A stretch of DNA of 13,557 bases, taken from contig JAFEAR010000023.1 of NCBI GenBank assembly GCA_018266335.1, forward strand, positions 1-13,557, read 5' to 3'. Source of the DNA: Bdellovibrionales bacterium (GTDB lineage Bacteria; Bdellovibrionota; UBA2428). Numbering within the stretch: the first letter of the stretch is position 1; each line of letters opens with the position of its first letter. The notes under the pieces are model-generated. The model was given only the letters and a program-made list of their open reading frames with translations. It did no database searches and was not told where the DNA came from. Below, piece after piece: positions 1-7,060 of this stretch. The position numbers and the translations under genes are program-made.

Positions 1-2
1 TA

Positions 3-1055
3 CCGGGCGACAAACTCGACTTCGGCGACGGACATGTTTTTGAGGTGCGCGGGTATTTGGACCGACGGCGTTCGGGCTCCAATCGCATATTAGATATTGG
101 CAATGGTCGTGCGCTCCGCATTCCCACCTCGTCCGGCGAAGGAATGGGATTTTTTGGCGGCAAGGATCACCGCTACGATGAATCCATTTCGAGCTACCTA
201 GAACTTTACGCCGAGCTTTCTGCTAACCATGTGCCTATCATCAAAGTTTATCCCGAAGAAAGCGTAAGCCCTCGCTTTGTGGTCATGAAAAAAGAAGATT
301 TTCCATTCACTCTGGCGAGCTTTGCCAAAGGGCAAGGATTGCAAGGCGAAAAACTTAAGCTGAGTCCCAAGGAACGTGCGCGACTCGAAGACCAATTGGT
401 GGAGTTTGCGCGCCATACCTGGATGTACACTCGCATTGGCGATTTCCGTCCCGATCAAATTGCTTACAACGGCAAAGAATGGGTGCTGTTTGATTTCGGC
501 ACCCAAGGCGCCATCCAACACCGGCCGCTCGACCGACTAAAATCCAGAGAACATTCCTTCAGCAACCTCGCCTACGAGGACGAAGGTGGTTACGACTCCA
601 CTTTTAAAGTCATTGCCGACACCAAACTACTTCGCCGAGTTAATCGTGCGATTCGCGAGGAGCGCCTCGCCCAAAAACAAGCTCAGCCCTGGTTCCAGCG
701 CACGCACGACAGCATAGCGGACTACCTGATCGACAAAGCCACTCCCCGCACGCTCAAGCCCGGCACGCAACTCGTGAGCCACTCCCGACCATATCGCGAC
801 TCCGAGTACCGGACCGCCACCCATCCCAAACAACGCACTTACACAATTCAACGCATTCTCGGCGACCAAGACGAAATGTCTTTCTTTGAAGCCACCACCG
901 ACCGCGGCGAGCATGTGCTATTAAAAATCTTACGCAAAACCGGCAAGGGTTTTGCCTCGGGCTACGCACGTAAACTAGACGGCCGCGAAACCGCTTACGG
1001 CGGCGAGGTGATCGACGTGGGCGACGACTTCGTAGCGGTTCCTTGGCAACCCTAG
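3..1055 (+). CDS. Kinase-fold-like protein, 5' end outside window
   Basis: The reading frame is open to the left edge, so this is the 3' part of a longer gene; the GTG at 45 is probably internal. Counting from that GTG, residues 131-152 read IGDFRPDQIAYNG...VLFDFG. This resembles a protein-kinase catalytic loop (D133, R135, P136, Q138 in place of Asn) followed by a DFG triplet at 150-152. Before it lie strand-like RALRIP, a helix with Glu (DESISSYLELYAEL) and a hinge-like VVMKKED. After a basic helical linker, the C-terminus (about 237-336) resembles a second kinase N-lobe: YTIQRILGD, FFEATTDRGEHVLLKIL, with K294 in the VAIK-like place. That lobe is not followed by a catalytic loop. The partial N-terminus carries PGDKL, echoing PGTQL at the start of the second lobe, so the protein may have repeated modules. 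Phosphotransfer activity and substrate are unknown. It lies 23 nt upstream of the CPXCG gene on the same strand. Confidence 0.7.
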   Translation, partial: PGDKLDFGDGHVFEVRGYLDRRRSGSNRILDIGNGRALRIPTSSGEGMGFFGGKDHRYDESISSYLELYAELSANHVPIIKVYPEESVSPRFVVMKKEDFPFTLASFAKGQGLQGEKLKLSPKERARLEDQLVEFARHTWMYTRIGDFRPDQIAYNGKEWVLFDFGTQGAIQHRPLDRLKSREHSFSNLAYEDEGGYDSTFKVIADTKLLRRVNRAIREERLAQKQAQPWFQRTHDSIADYLIDKATPRTLKPGTQLVSHSRPYRDSEYRTATHPKQRTYTIQRILGDQDEMSFFEATTDRGEHVLLKILRKTGKGFASGYARKLDGRETAYGGEVIDVGDDFVAVPWQP

Positions 1056-1078
1056 GCCTGCGGGAGTAGCGTGCCGGC

Positions 1079-1267
1079 ATGGTTTACGATTGCGAAGTGC
1101 AGTGCCCCTACTGCGGCGAGAGTTTTTGGCTGGGCGTAGACTTATCCGAAGGCGAAAACCAGCAGTGGATTTGGGACTGCGAAGTTTGCTGCCAACCCAT
1201 CAACGTGCACGCCAACTGGCAATCCGAAGAAGAGACCTTCGCCTGCACGGCCGACCGCGCGCAGTAG
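1079..1267 (+). CDS. CPXCG-family cysteine-rich small protein
   Basis: A 62-residue protein with CPYCGE at residues 9-14 and a second cysteine pair in DCEVCCQPI. This is the signature of the small CPXCG family (Cys_rich_CPXG), presumed to bind one zinc in a ribbon. The length fits the family. No biochemical role is established for these proteins. The start ATG at 1079 is preceded by GGGAG at a long 12-nt distance, so translation signals are modest. It is probably co-transcribed with the kinase-like gene upstream and ends 15 nt before the convergent secreted-protein gene. The last 14 codons have a degenerate copy at 6319-6362. Confidence 0.85.
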   Translation: MVYDCEVQCPYCGESFWLGVDLSEGENQQWIWDCEVCCQPINVHANWQSEEETFACTADRAQ

Positions 1268-1282
1268 CGCCGCCCTTATTGT

Positions 1283-1588
1283 TTAGAATTTACATTCGAA
1301 TTTAGACCACTTCGCGACATCGGATTCCGTTCCGTAGTCCCATTTGATAACGAAGTCTCTTACCTGATTGGGATTTTTTTTGAGGCAGTGGGCCTGAATG
1401 GCGCGCTGGCATTTTTCTTCGGAATCCATATTTGGCAACGCTTGGTTCTGTACCGTCGTTGCACCATTGTACGCGGAGATTTCAATCCGGAATTTACATA
1501 CGGGTGCCACTGAACTCTCAGCGGCAAATCCGGCATCTCTGGCAATGAAAATCAGAAAAAATAGAGTCGGCCAAATTTTAATATCCAT
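1283..1588 (-). CDS. Small secreted four-cysteine protein
   Basis: About 101 residues, with a signal peptide (IWPTLFFLIFIARDAGFAA, cleavage probably after AGFAA) and a mature part of about 78 residues. It contains four cysteines (C32, C61, C69, C100 counted from the upstream Met), consistent with two disulfides in an exported protein. I do not recognise the family. Two ATG codons are adjacent (1591 and 1588). GAGGAG at 1594-1599 is 5 nt from the second and only 2 nt from the first, so the second is preferred. The Shine-Dalgarno overlaps the stop codon of the large upstream gene, so the two are an operon and probably translationally coupled. Being paired with a putative exported peptidase, it could be a partner or inhibitor, but nothing in the sequence proves that. 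Confidence 0.75.
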   Translation of the reverse strand: MDIKIWPTLFFLIFIARDAGFAAESSVAPVCKFRIEISAYNGATTVQNQALPNMDSEEKCQRAIQAHCLKKNPNQVRDFVIKWDYGTESDVAKWSKFECKF

Positions 1589-1597
1589 CATTGCTCC

Positions 1598-4500
1598 TCA
1601 GCGCCCCGGAGTAGTCGCTAGTCCTTCGATGCTAACTGTGGGCGTCAGAACAGAACGAGCCTGCCATTGTCCATTTTCTTTAGCCGACAAAGCAACGGAG
1701 GAAGCCCGATCCACCATCCACTTCCTCGTATATTCTGGCTGGTCTGGGAAATAGTAGTTATCATAACCGCGGAAACGACTTCCGATTTCATCGCGATACT
1801 TTTTAACTTCATCAATCCGTGCCCGTACGTCTTTCCAAAGCAAAGTGCCATCCGGGGGAGTGGTGACGAGCGAATCAACAAGATGATAAAGCACATTGGA
1901 ACGGGGTTCATTGTAGAACACTGTGGCAGAGGCATCGGAAGCAATATCCGTAAGTAAGGGTGAGCGTGCCTCACCCAGCTCTCGACAAGCGAGGGCTGCC
2001 CCGTGACAACTCGTATTAAAATAAATGAGCTCGCCTTTATTTGCCTTTTCACGCGCCTTGAGGTTTTGAGTGAAAGCGGAACGCGTCAAATGGTGCGTCG
2101 GTGCACGGTAAGACCTCGCATCGTTGGAAGCAGAGGGCGAAAGCAAGTAAACGACTTGCTGTTTACCATCCGGCATTTTTTTCACTCCCATCTTTACGTC
2201 CGACTTAACCGACATCTCCATAACATCAGCATCATTGCCCCCCGAATGGGACTCCTTAATAAGATAGTCAGCTTCGCCAGAAGCGAGCATGCCAGTTACG
2301 AATTGATGTGTGTCTATCGATTCGGTTTGTGTAGAAAACTCAAAGCCCTGTCCCTGGTAGTAAGTCATGTATTGGTTAACCCGATCCAGTTGTTCGTTCT
2401 GACCCATGTTCGATCCAGGCACCATAAGGCCCGTAAGCTTGCCGTCCGCCCACAACTCACTTATTTTGGCGCCATCCTTCAATTTAATATCTTTTTTGCC
2501 CAGGGAAACATCACGCTCGAGTTTGAGTGACGCCTTGTACTCTTTGTCTCCAACTTTCCACTGAATTTCATGATTCTCAACCACTGGCCTATCCCGATTG
2601 AGATCGGGATAGGAAAACACATGCTCATAAACATAGAAAAGATCATTGGGAACTGAGTTCGATTTGGCCTGCTCGACCCCGTCCTGAACCACGGAGCCCT
2701 TAAGAGGTTCCGTCGAGTAAATAACAGCTTTAGGATTGGGAAGGTAATTGTAGCCATAACCATAGTGGCCTCGCAGCCCCGGATTCTCGGCAGCTTCACC
2801 GGCAGTCATCATTGCGTACTCGGGTAGACCAACATGTCGGAGCAAAGCATCTTGAGTAAAATAAAATACTCGCGAAGAAAAAAGGGTTTTCAGCGGACCA
2901 TTATTTTCATCCACCAACTTATCGCGAATACGACTCGCCCAGTCGTGCAACGTGGCCTCGTATGCTCGAGGTGATTGTCGACGTTGATACAGAAATGAAG
3001 ATTTCAACGACCCCAATGATTTGGGTCCGCTGCGCGCCAAAAGCGCATCTCCCACTTCGGAGAGATTCTTAGCGAAACTATCGGCGTCTTTTTCGCCCAC
3101 ACAAGAATTCGCCTTATCAGACTTAATAGCTCCCAGAGATGGATTCTTGGCAAGAATCGAGGCCGCCACGCTCGGGTTTCGCGCCATCAGGGACACCAAC
3201 AACCCTATGGCTCGATCAGGAGCACCACGAGTGAAAGCGGAATCGATTAGGAGCGAGTGGGCCATAGCCACACTCGCTGCATTCTTGGCGTCCAGAGCCG
3301 AAGGATCCTGTAGTCGCCCCGCAAACCAGCTGCGGGCAACGGGGTCTCCAATACCACGTGCATACATGACACCATCCGCTGCCTTAAGAATCTTGGCTTT
3401 AACAGGGTCATCAGAAGAACAAAAGTCCTGAGCTTTCGATAGCTGTTTACTTAGTTGAGGTACCGCCGCCTGAAAAAGTCTATAGTCAACGGGACAACTG
3501 AGCAACGCCGTGCTGCGCGAAACCTTTTCTACGCATAGCTTTTGGACCTTTAACTTCTGAAAACCACCGTTGCTACCAATAACCACCTCACCATCGCCAA
3601 CAATATCTGCAGAAGATCCAGCTGGACGGGGCATGTCCGTCCAATCTATATTTCCTGTGCGTAAATTAATGCTGTAGTAGCCACGAAATCCACCATTTGC
3701 TTCGCGAGGCCACACAGTGCAAACATCTCCATCGCAAACGGCGCTGTCGACATCTAAGCTTTCGCCGCCACGCAACGAAATCGGGATATCACGGCTAGTT
3801 TTTTTGTGAAGATCATAACTCCTCCAAAACTCGGTCCTTCCTTGGCTAGCAGAGTCTGGCGCGAATCCGTTCTCAACCAGAGCAAAGTTGCCCTGAGAAT
3901 CCATTTTCATACTCCGGAAAGCTCCTATGGAAAAAACTGTGGGTGTGTTTTGAGTCAGGTCGATAGCACGCCAGGGCGAACCGGCTTCTTTCGGTGCCAT
4001 TAACACCGACTTTCCGTTATCCGAAAACTTTAAATCTTTAAAGCTATCGCAACTGATTTTGATGGGGAGTACCTTTTTCTCGTCAGCAATCAGACGAAGT
4101 CTTAGTTCTCGATTTTCCTCGCAGCGGTAAAAGTATTTATAATCCGGAGAAATCCCTACGTACGACCCTGCCTTAAAAGAGCGCTTGGCCAAGGTCTGAG
4201 TATCGATAAAAACAATATCTCCATCGTTGCCATATCTGGGGGTACCGACGATTTCACATGGCCGCCGGGGGTCTGCACAGTCAGCAGATAGATTATAATT
4301 TTTCTCTGAAGAACCGGTTCGGTAACGGGCGCGCTTCTCTGCTCCCGTCATTAAATCCCTCTCTACAAAGGTGCCATCATCGAGGAGCATAGTCACACGT
4401 TTTCCGTCTGTCGTACGAATGGCCTGCAAAACTTCTGTACCATAGAAGAGTTCTTTGAGCTCTCCTCGCTGCATGATGTATTGGGTCTGAGATCCTTGGC

Positions 4501-4810
4501 CAAAAAAAACGTTGCCGTTTAGGGTTCGCACGGAAGCGTGCCATCCAGAGATTGAAATCGGATCACTCCGCACTTCGGACGTTAAAGCTTCTTCTCCCGG
4601 GCCACACTTAACCCCCCAATGCGGAGCGGGAGCTTTAGATACGGGTCGATTTGCTTTTAATTCGCTCAGGTATTTCTGCAAAAGTCCCATGCAATTGGGT
4701 GCGCCGGGCTCCGTTGATTGCCTGACTTCACCGTGCAGAGGTGCCTCGGTGGCCATCGCTATGCAAATCGGAAATACAGCCATAGCGAGAATCAAATAGG
4801 AATATTTCAA
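1598..4810 (-). CDS. Large exported protein: beta-propeller-like half plus putative clan CD (caspase-fold) peptidase domain
   Basis: About 1070 residues. I place the start at the TTG at 4808-4810: GGAGG lies 8 nt upstream, it opens directly into a signal peptide (MKYSYLILAMAVFPICIAMA), and the -10 box at 4832-4837 lies downstream of the alternative ATG at 4855. Residues about 85-430 are strand-rich with repeated NGNVFFG-, DGTFVERDL-, DGDIVFID- and DNGKSVLM-type blades, suggesting a WD40/TolB-like propeller. Residues about 440-660 are helical. The C-terminal part (about 790-1020) follows the caspase-hemoglobinase order: strand KLTGLMVPGS, helix, strand FEFSTQTES, helix, strand ADYLIKESHSGG (His855), then strand ELIYFNTSCHG (Cys935) and strand ATVFYNEP. 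The His and Cys at strand ends match the clan CD dyad (caspases, gingipains, legumains). This assignment is inference from motif and topology. Four alternative cysteine-containing segments lie elsewhere in the protein. It is first in an operon with the small four-Cys protein and divergent from the C1 peptidase. Confidence 0.72.
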   Translation of the reverse strand: MKYSYLILAMAVFPICIAMATEAPLHGEVRQSTEPGAPNCMGLLQKYLSELKANRPVSKAPAPHWGVKCGPGEEALTSEVRSDPISISGWHASVRTLNGNVFFGQGSQTQYIMQRGELKELFYGTEVLQAIRTTDGKRVTMLLDDGTFVERDLMTGAEKRARYRTGSSEKNYNLSADCADPRRPCEIVGTPRYGNDGDIVFIDTQTLAKRSFKAGSYVGISPDYKYFYRCEENRELRLRLIADEKKVLPIKISCDSFKDLKFSDNGKSVLMAPKEAGSPWRAIDLTQNTPTVFSIGAFRSMKMDSQGNFALVENGFAPDSASQGRTEFWRSYDLHKKTSRDIPISLRGGESLDVDSAVCDGDVCTVWPREANGGFRGYYSINLRTGNIDWTDMPRPAGSSADIVGDGEVVIGSNGGFQKLKVQKLCVEKVSRSTALLSCPVDYRLFQAAVPQLSKQLSKAQDFCSSDDPVKAKILKAADGVMYARGIGDPVARSWFAGRLQDPSALDAKNAASVAMAHSLLIDSAFTRGAPDRAIGLLVSLMARNPSVAASILAKNPSLGAIKSDKANSCVGEKDADSFAKNLSEVGDALLARSGPKSLGSLKSSFLYQRRQSPRAYEATLHDWASRIRDKLVDENNGPLKTLFSSRVFYFTQDALLRHVGLPEYAMMTAGEAAENPGLRGHYGYGYNYLPNPKAVIYSTEPLKGSVVQDGVEQAKSNSVPNDLFYVYEHVFSYPDLNRDRPVVENHEIQWKVGDKEYKASLKLERDVSLGKKDIKLKDGAKISELWADGKLTGLMVPGSNMGQNEQLDRVNQYMTYYQGQGFEFSTQTESIDTHQFVTGMLASGEADYLIKESHSGGNDADVMEMSVKSDVKMGVKKMPDGKQQVVYLLSPSASNDARSYRAPTHHLTRSAFTQNLKAREKANKGELIYFNTSCHGAALACRELGEARSPLLTDIASDASATVFYNEPRSNVLYHLVDSLVTTPPDGTLLWKDVRARIDEVKKYRDEIGSRFRGYDNYYFPDQPEYTRKWMVDRASSVALSAKENGQWQARSVLTPTVSIEGLATTPGR

Positions 4811-4818
4811 CGGAAGAC

Positions 4819-4823
4819 CCTCC
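4819..4823 (-). promoter_or_regulatory. Ribosome binding site deciding a TTG start
   Basis: GGAGG on the minus strand with an 8-nt spacer to the TTG at 4808-4810. The in-frame ATG at 4853-4855, which would add 15 residues before the signal peptide, has no such site and lies upstream of the predicted transcript start. This sets the start of the large exported protein. Confidence 0.75.
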
Positions 4824-4831
4824 AGGCTATC

Positions 4832-4859
4832 ATTGTAGACAAAAAATGCGCGCATTCAA
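4832..4859 (-). promoter_or_regulatory. Sigma70-type promoter of the large exported protein operon
   Basis: Minus strand: TTGAAT (4859-4854) as -35 and TACAAT (4837-4832) as -10, separated by 16 nt. These match the consensus at 4 of 6 and 5 of 6 positions. Transcription would begin near 4825, leaving a short leader that is almost only the GGAGG site and spacer. The predicted start makes the ATG at 4855 unusable. The divergent C1 peptidase gene starts only 38 nt beyond the -35 box, so its promoter must overlap or abut this one. Confidence 0.6.
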
Positions 4860-4896
4860 TTACGCGTCCTCTTCTTTCTGGTACGATTGCTAGAGT

Positions 4897-6291
4897 ATGC
4901 GCCGATTCCTGATTGGCTTTGCCTTGGTTGGCCTTTCGTCTATCGCGCAGGTCTCCACCCGCGACGAGTACACAGCATGTAAACATGGCCAAGTTGCCTT
5001 CAACCTGAGTCATAAATTTTCGGAACCCACGGACCAGAGCGGCGGCACTTGCTTTGGCGAAGGCCCCACGGCCCTCATGCAAAGCGCGCTCTACGATGAA
5101 ACTGGACAGATTTTCCCGCTTTCTGCTGCCGTCACACTCTGCAACTACTACCGCAGCGAAGATGCCCGCGCCCACACGGCTCGCAATCAAGCAGTTCGCG
5201 AACGTGGCAAAAATTACATCGACGGTGGACACGAGGACATCGTCGCCCAAAATCTGTTACAGCAAAACAACTTTCACGCCCACAGCCCTGATTTGCAAAA
5301 GCAACTTGAGAGCTACTTCAAGCTCCTCACGGCCGAAGCGCGTGCCGGCAAACTCAGTGCGGAGCGCCGAGATTGCATATTGAGCAACGGCCTTCGTAAA
5401 TGCACCAACGATAAAACTCGCATTGTGCTGGATCCCAAGGTGCTCGCAAGTCTTGAGCATCGCATGGTCATGACTCGCAAGGAATTCGACACCATTCGCG
5501 GCGAAGAGTTAAAAACAAATGGAGCCCCCGGCCCGGCAACTCCATATATTGAATTTATCAATACCTATGGACACCCTCGAACCACAGAGCAAACTCTTGC
5601 AAATTTCATGACGGCGCTCAATCCCAAAGGCCAAGCTGAGCTTAAGAATGTACATTCGCTATCCGATCTAAAAACCTTCGCCACCCGACTACGCAAACAT
5701 CCTCGCTCTTACATGTCCACCTCGAGCCAACTGAGCAACTTTGCCGAGCTGAGGGACGAAATGTTTGCAATTAGTCCCAACAACAAAAACCGTTTTGCTC
5801 TTCATACCGTCGGTAAAACATTCGAAACCTTGCTCGCGGCCAACACTTTTCCCAGTCAAGATTTTCAGCAAATGATGCCCCAGCTTCGCAGCCGCTATGC
5901 TTCGCTCCTAAAAAGCTGCGACGAAGCATCTGCGCCTGTGCGCGAGCGCATTTTGAGTTACCTTTGCGCAGGCATTCCCGTCATGGCAGGCATGGACATG
6001 GAAGGCGTGCGTCTGGGTCCACAAAACAAAGAATGGACAGATCCGCCGCAGTACGCAAAAGGCGGCGCTCACGTTATGGTGCTAGAAGGGGTTGGCAAAG
6101 ATGGCTCTGGCAAGCCCACCTTTCTTTTCAGGAATTCCTGGGGAACAGACAAAGCCATGGCCGCAATGAATTTCGAAAACGCCTGCCAAATCATGCAGAT
6201 TTCGGCCTACGTGGGTCCCAAGGGTCGCGAACGGCTCAAAGAGTTACAACCATCCGCCGCAGCTGACCAAGGGTCAAATATCAATCACTAA
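4897..6291 (+). CDS. Exported papain-like (family C1) cysteine peptidase
   Basis: 464 residues, beginning with a signal peptide (MRRFLIGFALVGLSSIAQVS). The papain active site can be followed. Gln47 and Cys52 lie in DQSGGTCFGEGPTALMQ, the equivalent of QGxCGxCWAF, with Phe after the nucleophile where papain has Trp. The catalytic His392 is in GGAHVMVLEGVG and Asn413 in FLFRNSWGTD, the very conserved NSWG. About 340 residues lie between Cys and His, much longer than in papain itself. The extra part is mostly helical with further cysteines (C160, C169, C341, C357) and may be a lid or substrate-binding insertion. The ATG has no clear Shine-Dalgarno sequence. A TGGTACGAT extended -10-like element at 4879-4887 would put the transcript start within a few bases of the ATG, so translation may be near-leaderless. 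It is divergent from the putative clan CD protein, which suggests a joint proteolytic role outside the cytoplasm. Confidence 0.85.
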   Translation: MRRFLIGFALVGLSSIAQVSTRDEYTACKHGQVAFNLSHKFSEPTDQSGGTCFGEGPTALMQSALYDETGQIFPLSAAVTLCNYYRSEDARAHTARNQAVRERGKNYIDGGHEDIVAQNLLQQNNFHAHSPDLQKQLESYFKLLTAEARAGKLSAERRDCILSNGLRKCTNDKTRIVLDPKVLASLEHRMVMTRKEFDTIRGEELKTNGAPGPATPYIEFINTYGHPRTTEQTLANFMTALNPKGQAELKNVHSLSDLKTFATRLRKHPRSYMSTSSQLSNFAELRDEMFAISPNNKNRFALHTVGKTFETLLAANTFPSQDFQQMMPQLRSRYASLLKSCDEASAPVRERILSYLCAGIPVMAGMDMEGVRLGPQNKEWTDPPQYAKGGAHVMVLEGVGKDGSGKPTFLFRNSWGTDKAMAAMNFENACQIMQISAYVGPKGRERLKELQPSAAADQGSNINH

Positions 6292-6320
6292 CCCTTCATG
6301 AACGGATAGTCCGCGTAACC
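6288..6320 (-). pseudogene. Remnant of an Old Yellow Enzyme gene 3' end
   Basis: These 33 bases match the 3' end of the intact reductase gene (7057-7089) at 29 positions in the same orientation. They encode GYADYPFMKG and a stop, against GYTDYPFMKG in the intact gene. The stop codon overlaps the stop of the C1 peptidase gene, just as the intact reductase stop overlaps the antitoxin stop. Nothing else of the reductase remains here; the match breaks into the CPXCG tail remnant. Confidence 0.8.
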
Positions 6321-6362
6321 GAAGCAGACACTTTCGCCTGCATGGCCGACCGCGCGCAGTAA
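6319..6362 (+). pseudogene. Remnant of a CPXCG gene 3' end
   Basis: These 44 bases match 1224-1267 (the end of the CPXCG gene) at 39 positions, including the stop position (TAA instead of TAG). They encode TEADTFACMADRAQ, against SEEETFACTADRAQ in the intact gene. The zinc-binding part is absent and no start is present. The fragment begins inside the reductase-tail remnant, with CCGAAG at the junction. Confidence 0.8.
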
Positions 6363-6387
6363 GTCCCCCAAAATTACCTGGCAGAAA

Positions 6388-6415
6388 ACTTGCAGGGGCC
6401 AATCGGACACTTGCA
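6388..6415 (+). promoter_or_regulatory. Direct repeat upstream of toxin, possible operator
   Basis: ACTTGCA occurs at 6388-6394 and again at 6409-6415, 21 bp apart (two helical turns on one face). The second copy extends into the palindrome CTTGCAAG, ending at the toxin Shine-Dalgarno sequence. HigBA-type modules are usually autorepressed by the HTH antitoxin at such sites; the assignment here is inference. No convincing -10/-35 pair was seen. Confidence 0.35.
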
Positions 6416-6426
6416 AGGAGGTGGAC

Positions 6427-6735
6427 ATGTACACTAAATCTGTGTACCATAAAAAGAGAAAATACCAGGTCGAACTAAATCGACGAGCGCGAAAAGAGCT
6501 CACTAGAGCACCTGAACACGTCGCACGTAAATTTCAAATCTGGCAAAAGCTTGTGGAGGGACTAGGGTTACCGGAAGCACAAAGGATACCGGGCTACCAC
6601 GACGAACCCCTTCAGGGACAAAGATTTGGTCAGCGCTCCATTCGGCTTAGTTTAGCCTACAGAGCGATTTATCGAATTTTGGAAGGCAAAATCACAATTG
6701 TCCACGTAGAGGAAATCCATAAACATGCCTACTAA
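6427..6735 (+). CDS. RelE/HigB-like toxin
   Basis: 102 residues, basic, with the compact RelE/ParE-superfamily layout: N-terminal helices (NRRARKELTRAPEHVARKFQIWQKLVE), then a strand-rich C-terminal half with SIRLSLAYRAIYRIL and the closing VHVEEIHKHAY, typical of RelE/HigB toxins. These toxins normally cleave ribosome-bound mRNA; catalysis cannot be shown from this sequence alone. The ATG at 6427 is preferred over the GTG at 6421 because AGGAGG (6416-6421) lies 5 nt before the ATG and overlaps the GTG. The gene precedes and overlaps its antitoxin by 11 nt, the reverse order characteristic of HigBA. It follows a scar of two decayed gene tails, suggesting arrival by rearrangement or transfer. 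Confidence 0.8.
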   Translation: MYTKSVYHKKRKYQVELNRRARKELTRAPEHVARKFQIWQKLVEGLGLPEAQRIPGYHDEPLQGQRFGQRSIRLSLAYRAIYRILEGKITIVHVEEIHKHAY

Positions 6736-7060
6736 TTTAAAATCTAAAAAAACTCGAAAGTCCGCCGAATCCGCCTCGAGCTACCTAAACAAGCGCCTTG
6801 GGCCACTCACCCTAGGCAACTGTCTTGAGGCCATTCGAATGGGCGAAGAACTCAGTCAGACCGACATGGCCCGCCATCTGGGAATTTCAAAATCGCATCT
6901 CTGTGACATAGAGAAGGGGCGCAAAAACGTAAGTCCCGCCAAAGCATCACAGTACGCAAGGGCTTTGGGCTATTCCGAACTTCAATTCGTGAGCCTGGCC
7001 CTGCAAGATATCGTTAAGCGTGATGGCCTTAGCTACAAGGTTTCAGTGGTAGCAGCCTAG
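6725..7060 (+). CDS. XRE-family HTH antitoxin (HigA-like)
   Basis: 111 residues. A Cro/C1-type helix-turn-helix occupies about 33-80, with recognition segment LSQTDMARHLGISKSHLCDIEKGRKNVSP. A basic N-terminal tail of about 20 residues (KSKKTRKSA) and a C-terminal extension (LQDIVKRDGLSYKVSVVAA) lie outside it. It overlaps the toxin gene by 11 nt, indicating coupled translation. The expected role is to neutralise the toxin and repress the module at its promoter. Its stop codon overlaps that of the convergent reductase gene by two bases. Confidence 0.82.
   Translation: MPTNLKSKKTRKSAESASSYLNKRLGPLTLGNCLEAIRMGEELSQTDMARHLGISKSHLCDIEKGRKNVSPAKASQYARALGYSELQFVSLALQDIVKRDGLSYKVSVVAA

Noticed and set aside
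2003..2530. A 175-codon plus-strand frame inside the large exported protein gene
   Set aside because: It lies opposite the putative peptidase region, with arbitrary composition and no start signals.
6288..6503. A 71-codon minus-strand frame ending in the reductase-like tail
   Set aside because: Only the last ~10 codons are reductase-derived; the rest is antisense to the toxin gene and has no start signals, so it is called a remnant, not a gene.
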